In this document: in pieces, positions 1 to 4,543 of the stretch | Numbering within the stretch: the stretch's first letter is position 1 | How the letters are laid out: each line of letters begins with the position of its first letter | Source of the DNA: an uncultured Microbacterium sp. | GTDB taxonomy: Bacteria > Actinomycetota > Actinomycetes > Actinomycetales > Microbacteriaceae | NCBI GenBank assembly: GCA_937988695.1 | Contig: CALKHM010000314.1 | Location: 1 to 7,419, forward strand | Direction: 5' to 3' | DNA length: 7,419 bases | Program-made: the position numbers and the translations under genes | The notes under the pieces: model-generated | Database searches by the model: none | Told to the model about the DNA's origin: nothing | The model's input: the letters and a program-made list of their open reading frames with translations, nothing else

Positions 1-840
1 GTCGGCGTTCTCGCGCTTGGTGTCGAGGAACCGCATGATGTCGGGGTGGTGCGCGTTCAGATACACCGCGCCGGCGCCCTGCCTGGCGCCCAGCTGGTTC
101 GCGTAGCTGAAGCTGTCCTCGAGCAGCTTCATCACCGGGATGATGCCGCTGGACTGGTTCTCGATCTGCTTGATCGGCGCACCCGACTCGCGGATGTTGC
201 TCAGCAGCAGCGCGACGCCGCCGCCGCGCTTGGACAGCTGCAGGGCCGAGTTGATGCCGCGGGCGATCGACTCCATGTTGTCTTCGATGCGCAGCAGGAA
301 GCAGCTGACGAGCTCGCCCCGCTGCGCCTTGCCGGTGTTCAGGAACGTGGGCGTGGCCGGCTGGAAGCGGCCGGAGATGATCTCGTCGACGAGGTCACGT
401 GCGACCTGCTGGTCGCCGTCGGCCAGGCCCAGTGCGGTCATCACGACCCGGTCCTCGAAGCGCTCGAGGTAACGCTTGCCGTCGAACGTCTTCAGCGTGT
501 AGCTGGTGTAGTACTTGAACGCGCCCAGGAACGTCTCGAAACGGAACTTCGCCGCGTACGCGCGGTCGTTGAGCTCCTGGATGAACGTGAACGGGTACTT
601 GTCGAGCACGCCCTGCTCGTAGTACTCCTTCTCCACCAGGTAGTCCAGGCGCTCCTTCAGCGAGTGGAAGAACACCGTGTTCTGGTTGACGTGCTGCAGG
701 AAGTACTCCCGCGCCGCGCGCTTGTCGGCGTCGAACTGGATCTTGCCGTTGGCGTCGTACAGATTCAGCATCGCGTTCAGGGCGTGATAGTCGAGCCCGT
801 CGAACCGCGAGTCGTTCTTGAAGGATGCCGTTTCGGTCAA
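1..840 (-). CDS. nrdE: Class Ib ribonucleoside-diphosphate reductase, catalytic alpha subunit (N-terminal 280 residues; 3' end outside window)
   Basis: NrdE reduces ribonucleoside diphosphates to deoxyribonucleotides in the cytoplasm, with the radical subunit NrdF. Reading the minus strand gives a continuous frame from 840 to 1. It begins (M)TETASFKND, continues with FKYYTSYTLK (about 108-117), FQPATPTFLNTG (about 159-170) and RGELVSCFLL (174-183), then GGGVALLLSNIRESGAPIK and NQLGARQGAGAVYLNAHHPD. C180 is the first cysteine of the active-site redox pair; the radical cysteine and C-terminal cysteines lie outside the window. There is no N-terminal ATP-cone, as expected for class Ib. The TTG start at 840-838 shares bases with the nrdI stop (ATTGA) and has GGTGGAAG five bases upstream. 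An in-frame ATG at 855-853 would add MVEAA and overlap nrdI more deeply; its ribosome site looks weaker. The family is about 700-730 residues long, so roughly 60% is missing. Identity is very secure; the start is less so. Confidence 0.96.
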   Translation of the reverse strand, partial: MTETASFKNDSRFDGLDYHALNAMLNLYDANGKIQFDADKRAAREYFLQHVNQNTVFFHSLKERLDYLVEKEYYEQGVLDKYPFTFIQELNDRAYAAKFRFETFLGAFKYYTSYTLKTFDGKRYLERFEDRVVMTALGLADGDQQVARDLVDEIISGRFQPATPTFLNTGKAQRGELVSCFLLRIEDNMESIARGINSALQLSKRGGGVALLLSNIRESGAPIKQIENQSSGIIPVMKLLEDSFSYANQLGARQGAGAVYLNAHHPDIMRFLDTKRENAD

Positions 841-1280
841 TGCAGCTTCCACCATCGTTCCAATCCGTCGCTCACACGGGCGACGTCCTCAGGCGTGCCG
901 AACAGTTCGAGCCGATACAGGTGCGGCACGTTGCACTTGCGGCTGATGATCTCTCCGGCCAGGCAGTAGGCCTGACCGAAGTTCGTGTTCCCCGCGGAGA
1001 TGACTCCGCGGATCCACTTGCGGTTGTCCTCGTCGTTGAGGAACTTGACGACCTGCTTGGGAACGGCGCCCTTCTCGACGCCGCGCCCCTGCCCGCCGCC
1101 GTAGGTCGGGGTCACGAGCACGAACGGCTCGTGCACCTTCAACGGCGGCTCGCTGCTGTGCGGTCCCGTGTGCAGCGGAATACGCTGGGCCGGCAGGCCC
1201 AGCTTTCCGACGAAACGCGCCGTGTTTCCCGAGATGCTGGAGAAGTAGACGAGAAGCGGCGCTTCAGTTGCCAGTCGCAT
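837..1280 (-). CDS. nrdI: Flavodoxin-like protein NrdI, class Ib ribonucleotide reductase accessory
   Basis: NrdI is a small FMN protein that supplies the oxidant used to build the dimanganese-tyrosyl radical in NrdF. The 147-residue product has the family's flavin-binding loops in order: LVYFSSISGNT (10-20) for the FMN phosphate, VTPTYGGGQG (56-65) as the loop beside the isoalloxazine ring, and SAGNTNFGQAYCLAG (95-109), the NrdI signature. Length fits the family (about 130-160). ATG at 1278-1280 is the start, since the flavodoxin fold begins nine residues later. GGGGCGGAGC just upstream is a purine-rich but imperfect ribosome site. The gene lies 33 bases after the nrdH stop, and its stop overlaps the nrdE TTG start, so nrdI and nrdE are probably translationally coupled in one nrdHIE transcript. 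Confidence 0.97.
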   Translation of the reverse strand: MRLATEAPLLVYFSSISGNTARFVGKLGLPAQRIPLHTGPHSSEPPLKVHEPFVLVTPTYGGGQGRGVEKGAVPKQVVKFLNDEDNRKWIRGVISAGNTNFGQAYCLAGEIISRKCNVPHLYRLELFGTPEDVARVSDGLERWWKLH

Positions 1281-1313
1281 GCTCCGCCCCGGTTCCTGAG
1301 CGACGCCGAGGGG

Positions 1314-1547
1314 TCAGGCCAGGCGAGCGGCGAGCTCGTCGATCTTGTCGGGACGGAAGCCCGACCAGTGGTCCTCATCGGTGATCACGACCGGGGCCTG
1401 CAGGTAGCCCAGGGCCTTCACCTGCTCGAGTGCCATCGGGTCCTCAGAGAGGTCATGCACCTCGTATTCGATGCCCTTCGCGTCCAACGCGCGGTAGGTC
1501 GCGTTGCACTGCACGCAAGAAGGCTTCGTGTAGACCGTGATCGCCAT
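1314..1547 (-). CDS. nrdH: Glutaredoxin-like NrdH redoxin, electron donor of class Ib ribonucleotide reductase
   Basis: NrdH is a glutaredoxin-shaped protein with thioredoxin-like activity. It is reduced by thioredoxin reductase and re-reduces NrdE after each turnover. The 77-residue product starts MAITVYTKPSC and carries the redox motif C11-V-Q-C14 (NrdH proteins have CVQC or CMQC), then a thioredoxin-fold body and the NrdH-type segment APVVITDEDHWSGFRPDKI (51-69), with the cis-proline P52 and the WSGFRPD signature. The length is typical. I start it at ATG 1545-1547: the same frame is open further upstream, but the extra residues show no family match, and GAGGGGAG at 1558-1565 is a ribosome site about ten bases before this ATG. 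It is the first gene of nrdHIE, downstream of the candidate NrdR boxes. Confidence 0.97.
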   Translation of the reverse strand: MAITVYTKPSCVQCNATYRALDAKGIEYEVHDLSEDPMALEQVKALGYLQAPVVITDEDHWSGFRPDKIDELAARLA

Positions 1548-1557
1548 TTCGACCGGT

Positions 1558-1565
1558 CTCCCCTC
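1558..1565 (-). promoter_or_regulatory. Ribosome binding site of nrdH
   Basis: GAGGGGAG on the minus strand, ten bases before ATG 1547. It supports the short nrdH start over the long upstream extension of the same frame. Confidence 0.6.
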
Positions 1566-1620
1566 ATCTCGTTCGCTACATTCGATCCGTTTTCCCGGTG
1601 GTCCCCCCGCCGGTCCCCCA

Positions 1621-1636
1621 ATACTACATATGGGGA
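1621..1636 (-). promoter_or_regulatory. Candidate NrdR box 1, overlapping a -10 hexamer
   Basis: Plus-strand ATACTACATATGGGGA matches the published NrdR-box consensus acaCwAtATaTwGtgt at 11 of 16 positions by eye, including C4, w5, A6, A8, T9, T11 and G13. It is flanked by GTCCCC (1613-1618) and GGGGAC (1632-1637). On the minus strand the same bases contain TAGTAT (1626-1621), a good -10, with TTCTCA (1649-1644, 4/6 to TTGACA) 17 bases upstream. A repressor bound here would block RNA polymerase. NrdR is the ATP/dATP-sensing repressor of nrd genes; its own gene is not in the window. Confidence 0.6.
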
Positions 1637-1652
1637 CGGACAGTGAGAAGCA

Positions 1653-1668
1653 CCACAAGGGATAGTAG
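1653..1668 (-). promoter_or_regulatory. Candidate NrdR box 2, in phase with box 1
   Basis: Plus-strand CCACAAGGGATAGTAG keeps the core CwA....TwG of the NrdR consensus (10 of 16 positions by eye) but has GGG in place of the AT centre. It begins exactly 32 bases from box 1, about three helical turns, which is the tandem arrangement expected for NrdR. On the minus strand it contains TACTAT (1667-1662), a second possible -10, with TGGAAA (1689-1684) 16 bases upstream as a weak -35. The match alone is modest; phase and location add the weight. Confidence 0.5.
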
Positions 1669-1682
1669 TTACATCCGTGTAG

Positions 1683-1858
1683 TTTTCCACTGCCCTCCCC
1701 ATGTACAACACAGGTTGTCCACCGTTTCATCCACAGCTTCGCCCGCGCACGCGAACCTGAAAAACGGCTGAATTCCGGCCCTTTCCCGAGGCCGTCGCAG
1801 ACTCATCCACAGCCGCGACGATACGGGCCGCCTCCGACATCCGATTTCCTGTGGACAA
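1683..1858. promoter_or_regulatory. Cluster of five DnaA-like boxes upstream of nrdH
   Basis: Five nine-base sites resemble DnaA boxes (TTGTCCACA in GC-rich actinobacteria, TTATCCACA in general): TTTTCCACT at 1683-1691 (7/9), TTGTCCACC at 1715-1723 (8/9), TCATCCACA at 1727-1735 and 1803-1811 (8/9 to TTATCCACA), and a perfect TTGTCCACA on the minus strand at 1850-1858. The first four point the same way. They lie directly upstream of the candidate NrdR boxes and promoter of nrdHIE. DnaA acts on E. coli nrdAB through boxes near its promoter; a similar role here is inference. Confidence 0.6.
1705..1718. promoter_or_regulatory. Palindrome ACAAC-N4-GTTGT upstream of the nrd promoter
   Basis: A perfect inverted repeat with five-base arms (1705-1709 and 1714-1718) around ACAG. 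It shares its right arm with the DnaA-like box at 1715-1723. It does not fit the NrdR consensus because the arm spacing is two bases short. It could be an operator for another regulator or chance. Confidence 0.35.
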
Positions 1859-1864
1859 GCGTCC

Positions 1865-1894
1865 TCGGCGTGTCTCGGCGTGTCGCGGCGTGTC
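1865..1894. repeat. Three 10-base tandem repeats (TCGGCGTGTC)
   Basis: TCGGCGTGTC occurs at 1865-1874 and 1875-1884, and as GCGGCGTGTC at 1885-1894. The period is one helical turn. It lies ten bases past the stop of the minus-strand membrane protein gene and seven bases from the perfect DnaA box. On the minus strand GGCG-ACA-CGCC can form small hairpins, but no T-tract follows, so a terminator role is not supported. It may be a simple slippage repeat. Confidence 0.7.
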
Positions 1895-1904
1895 GCCCCG
1901 GGAG

Positions 1905-2543
1905 TCACCCGCCCAAAGACCGCCCGTGCAGAGCCCGGACGGCCAGCGGGGTCCACACCAGCACCAGGGCGATCAGCTGCACGGCACCGGCGACGGGACC
2001 GCCGAACAGGTTCGCACCGGCGGTGACCACGGCCGCCAGCGGGACCCACACGCCGACGCCACGGGCGATGCGCAGTCCGATCGTGAGGACGATCGGACCG
2101 ATCGAGTACCCCACGAGGAACACGACCAGCAGCACGTTGCCGATCGGCTCGGCATCTCCGGCGCTCTGCATCCGCGCCAGGGCGTCGCCGCTCAGGCCCG
2201 CGGCGGCCACCGATCCGTACAGCGCGAAGTACGCGGCGAGGTGGCCGATGCCCGCGGCCAGTCCCGCACCGGTGACCAGAGCGCCGATCCTGGTCGTCAG
2301 CGCGCCCCGGGCCGTCGGCGGCGTCACCGTGGCCGGCAGTCCCGCCAGCCACACCAGCGGACCGCACACCGCGAGCAGGCCGACCGTCAGCCAGGCCCCC
2401 GGGAACTGCACCGCGACGTCGACCGCCGTCGGGTTCGACCCCGCCGGCTGCAGCATCCACTGCCAGACGGTGGTCACGACAAGACTCAACGGACCGAGCA
2501 CCAGCGCCGTCACGGCGACGGCCCTCTCGAAGACGGTGGACAT
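1905..2543 (-). CDS. Multi-pass integral membrane protein, function unknown
   Basis: I do not recognise a named family. The 212-residue product begins MSTVFERAVA and is very hydrophobic. By eye it has about six membrane segments: 10-29, 50-69, 85-109, 135-157, 163-180 and 186-203. A polar loop at about 117-134 (LSGDALARMQSAGDAEPIGN) separates the halves. There are no catalytic motifs, and no signal peptide beyond the first segment. The start is well set: ATG at 2541-2543 has AAGGAGAG at 2548-2555, an excellent ribosome site, while the longer open frame upstream runs through the opposite-strand kinase gene. The gene is divergent from the sensor kinase at 2703, 159 bases apart, so it may be a target of, or accessory to, that two-component system. 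That link rests on position only. Confidence 0.85.
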   Translation of the reverse strand: MSTVFERAVAVTALVLGPLSLVVTTVWQWMLQPAGSNPTAVDVAVQFPGAWLTVGLLAVCGPLVWLAGLPATVTPPTARGALTTRIGALVTGAGLAAGIGHLAAYFALYGSVAAAGLSGDALARMQSAGDAEPIGNVLLVVFLVGYSIGPIVLTIGLRIARGVGVWVPLAAVVTAGANLFGGPVAGAVQLIALVLVWTPLAVRALHGRSLGG

Positions 2544-2547
2544 GGGA

Positions 2548-2555
2548 CTCTCCTT
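2548..2555 (-). promoter_or_regulatory. Strong ribosome binding site fixing the start of the membrane protein
   Basis: AAGGAGAG on the minus strand, four bases before ATG 2543. It decides against the much longer upstream reading of the frame. Confidence 0.8.
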
Positions 2556-2562
2556 CCGGCGC

Positions 2563-2594
2563 CGGCGGCGCACAACGGCATCGTGGCGCCGCCG
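2563..2594 (-). promoter_or_regulatory. GC-rich 9-base-pair hairpin upstream of the membrane protein's ribosome site
   Basis: CGGCGGCGC (2563-2571) and GCGCCGCCG (2586-2594) are perfect inverted arms around a 14-base loop. On the minus strand the hairpin ends eight bases before AAGGAGAG, so it would sit in the leader if transcription starts further upstream. CCGGCGCCG copies flank it (from 2557 and from 2598) and could pair instead. In DNA this rich in G and C such structures are common, so function is uncertain. Confidence 0.35.
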
Positions 2595-2629
2595 CGGCCG
2601 GCGCCGCGTCCGCACCCGGGATGATCGGC

Positions 2630-2669
2630 GTCCCCCGCGCGGGCGGTCCCTGTCGTCCGCACGGGGGAC
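2630..2669. promoter_or_regulatory. 8-base inverted repeat in the divergent promoter, candidate operator
   Basis: GTCCCCCG (2630-2637) and CGGGGGAC (2662-2669) are perfect inverted copies whose centres are 32 bases apart, about three helical turns. The right arm overlaps the -35 area of the kinase gene (GGGACA, 2665-2670). LuxR-type regulators commonly bind inverted repeats near their own promoters, so the adjacent regulator is the natural candidate. The link is inferred from position. Confidence 0.45.
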
Positions 2670-2690
2670 ACGCAGCGGCCGCCGGGTGAA

Positions 2691-2702
2691 TAGAGTGACC
2701 AC
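2691..2702 (+). promoter_or_regulatory. Leaderless-type promoter of the sensor kinase
   Basis: TAGAGT (2691-2696) fits the actinobacterial -10 pattern TAnnnT and is followed by six bases and then ATG 2703. Transcription would start at or next to the A of the ATG. There is no convincing Shine-Dalgarno sequence, which supports a leaderless message. Confidence 0.6.
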
Positions 2703-3866
2703 ATGCGCCCGGCACTTGCGCGTTGGCGGCGTCGCACGGTGTGCGGATGGCCCGCCCCGGATGTTGCGCTGGCGGCCGCCCTGTGCCTGGCGGCCGTCGG
2801 CAGCGTCGTGACCGGCAATCCCGACGAGGGCCCGCTCGCGGTGACCCTGCCGGTCGCGGTCGTGTCCACCGGCGCGCTGCTGTGGCGCCGCCGCGCGCCG
2901 CTGGCGGCCGTCGGGCTGGTCGTGGCGTCCGGCCTCGTGCAGACGCTGCTGTCGACGTCGCCGGGCTCGCTGTGGTCGCTGGTGGTCGAGGCGATCACGA
3001 TGTATTCGGCCGCCGCATACCTCTCCGAGGGCGTCGCCGCCGTCGCCGGTGCCGTGCTCGTCGCAGCCCTCCTGATCCAGGAGCGCCTCGACAGCGGAGT
3101 GGACTACGTGTTCATCCTGCTGCTGTTCGGCGGCGTGTGGCTGCTCGGCCGCGCCAGCGCGCAGTGGCGCGGTCGGGTGACCGCGGCCGAGCGACGACAG
3201 CGCGAGGCGGCACGCCTGGCGGTGGCCGAGGAGCGGCTGCGGATCGCCCGCGACCTGCACGACGTCGTCGCGCACAGCCTCAGCGTCATCGCCGTGCAGT
3301 CCGATGCCGCCGAGGCGGCGTTGGAGGTCGCGCCGGAACGCGCCCTGGCACCGGTCCGCGCCGTGCGGACGACCGCCCGTGACGCCCTCGACGAGATCCG
3401 GCGCCTGCTGGACGTGCTGCGCACCGACGACGACGACCTCCCGGGCCTGGACTCGCCGGGGGTCTCGGCGATCGCCGGGCTCGCGGAGGCGGCACGGGCC
3501 GCCGGCACACCCGTGCTGCTGGACGTGCGCGCGACCAGTGCGCCCGTGCCGCCCGCGGTGGACCTCGCCGCCTACCGCATCGTGCAGGAGTGCCTCACCA
3601 ACGCACGACGACACGCGCCCGGCGCCACGACCGTGGTGACGGTGGTGCAGAACGACCGTTCGCTCGAGGTCCGGGTAGCCACCTCGGCGCGCACCGAGGC
3701 CGCCAAAGCGCTCCCGGCGACGCCCGGCGCCGGATACGGGATCAGCGGAATGCGCGAGCGGGCCGCCGAACTGGGCGGGCGGCTCACCGCGGGAGCCACC
3801 CGCGACGACGGCTTCGAGGTCGCGGCGACGCTGCCGCTGTCCGGCATCCCCCGGCGGCGGCGATGA
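2703..3866 (+). CDS. Two-component sensor histidine kinase, DesK/NarX type (HisKA_3)
   Basis: A 387-residue membrane sensor kinase that should autophosphorylate on histidine and pass phosphate to the regulator encoded next. The N-terminal 150 residues hold about five or six membrane segments (19-37, 44-61, 66-84, 92-108, 110-126, 133-149) with hardly any extracytoplasmic domain, so sensing is likely within the membrane. A basic helical linker (155-178) leads to the HisKA_3 helix ERLRIARDLHDVVAHSLSV (177-195), with phospho-acceptor H186. The ATPase domain follows (about 285-378), with the N-box QECLTNARRHA (295-305, N300) and the glycine-rich lid GAGYGISGMRERAAELGG (342-359). The usual DxGxG box is absent: VATSARTEA (325-333) occupies that place. 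The ATG start coincides with a leaderless-type promoter. The stop overlaps the regulator's start (ATGA). The signal is unknown. Confidence 0.95.
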   Translation: MRPALARWRRRTVCGWPAPDVALAAALCLAAVGSVVTGNPDEGPLAVTLPVAVVSTGALLWRRRAPLAAVGLVVASGLVQTLLSTSPGSLWSLVVEAITMYSAAAYLSEGVAAVAGAVLVAALLIQERLDSGVDYVFILLLFGGVWLLGRASAQWRGRVTAAERRQREAARLAVAEERLRIARDLHDVVAHSLSVIAVQSDAAEAALEVAPERALAPVRAVRTTARDALDEIRRLLDVLRTDDDDLPGLDSPGVSAIAGLAEAARAAGTPVLLDVRATSAPVPPAVDLAAYRIVQECLTNARRHAPGATTVVTVVQNDRSLEVRVATSARTEAAKALPATPGAGYGISGMRERAAELGGRLTAGATRDDGFEVAATLPLSGIPRRRR

Positions 3867-4519
3867 CGCGCGTGCTCATCGCCGACGACCAGGAGCTGGT
3901 ACGCACCGGCTTCCGGCTGATCCTCGATCTCGAGCCCGACATGGAGGTCGTCGGCGAGGCGGCAGACGGCGCCGCCTGCGTGCGCGCCGTGGCGCGCGAG
4001 GACCCGGACGTCGTGCTGATGGACGTGCGGATGCCGCAGCTCGACGGCATCGGCGCCACGCGCGCGCTTGCGCAGGCCGGCAGCCGGGCGCGGGTGCTGG
4101 TGCTGACCACGTTCGACCTCGACGAGTACGTGTACGAGGCCCTTCGCGCGGGAGCCGGCGGCTTCCTGCTGAAGGACGCGCCGCGGGAGCAGCTGCTCGC
4201 GGCGATCCGGCAGGCCGCCGCGGGCGAGGCGCTGCTGGCGCCGTCGGTGACCCGACGGCTCATCGAGCGGTTCGTGGGCGCCGCGCCGGCCGATCCCGGC
4301 CTGCGCGGGAGGATCGACTCGCTCAGCGCGCGCGAGCGCGAGGTGCTCGCCCTGGTCGCGCAGGGACGGTCGAACGCCGAGATCGCCCGGGCCCTGTTCA
4401 TCGGCGATGCCACCGTCAAGACGCACGTGGCACGGATGCTCGCCAAGCTCGGCGCGCGCGACCGCATCCAGGCGGTCGTCATGGCCTACGAGAGCCGGTT
4501 CGTGACCCCGCAGGGATGA
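3863..4519 (+). CDS. Two-component response regulator, NarL/LuxR family
   Basis: A 218-residue DNA-binding regulator, the obvious partner of the preceding kinase. The receiver domain (1-120) has the acidic pair D8-D9, phospho-acceptor D54 in VVLMDVRMPQLDG, the switch threonine T82 in LVLTTFDLDEYV, and K104 in FLLKDAP. A linker of about 30 residues leads to the LuxR-type helix-turn-helix (153-211): LSAREREVLALVAQGRSNAEIA and then FIGDATVKTHVARMLAKLG, whose second helix reads the DNA. All conserved residues are present and the length is normal, so it should be active. The ATG at 3863 lies inside the kinase stop (ATGA) and has only weak ribosome-site purines, so translation is probably coupled. 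Likely targets are the divergent promoter at 2544-2702 and perhaps the MFS gene that follows; both are inferred from position. Confidence 0.97.
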   Translation: MTRVLIADDQELVRTGFRLILDLEPDMEVVGEAADGAACVRAVAREDPDVVLMDVRMPQLDGIGATRALAQAGSRARVLVLTTFDLDEYVYEALRAGAGGFLLKDAPREQLLAAIRQAAAGEALLAPSVTRRLIERFVGAAPADPGLRGRIDSLSAREREVLALVAQGRSNAEIARALFIGDATVKTHVARMLAKLGARDRIQAVVMAYESRFVTPQG

Positions 4520-4531
4520 CCTCGCGACCGG

Positions 4532-4543
4532 TAACGTTGACGC
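4532..4543 (+). promoter_or_regulatory. Leaderless-type promoter of the MFS gene
   Basis: TAACGT (4532-4537) is followed by six bases and then GTG 4544, the same geometry as the kinase promoter. It lies in the 24-base gap after the regulator stop, so the transporter can be transcribed on its own as well as by read-through. No good -35 is visible. Confidence 0.55.

Noticed and set aside
46..969. Long plus-strand open frame of 307 codons opposite nrdE
   Set aside because: It is antisense to the clear nrdE frame, its product is low-complexity (Val/Leu/Glu/Arg rich) with no domain, and high GC makes such shadow frames common.
1314..1730. Longer NrdH starting in the upstream gap
   Set aside because: The added residues do not resemble glutaredoxins, run through the candidate promoter and NrdR boxes, and the internal ATG has its own ribosome site.
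1548..1904. Chromosomal replication origin
   Set aside because: DnaA-like boxes are present, but there is no dnaA, dnaN, long AT-rich unwinding region or dense box array; a regulatory or titration role is more likely.
2563..2594. Hairpin as an intrinsic terminator
   Set aside because: It lies in a divergent promoter gap, not after a gene, and has no T-tract.
1669..2715. 348-codon minus-strand open frame across the 1905-2543 gene
   Set aside because: It overlaps the membrane protein in another frame and is proline/arginine/alanine rich without family features.
2544..3614. Long N-terminal extension of the membrane protein frame on the minus strand
   Set aside because: It runs through the strongly supported kinase gene, is rich in Arg/His/Gly with no domain, and the ribosome site at 2548-2555 fixes the start at 2543.
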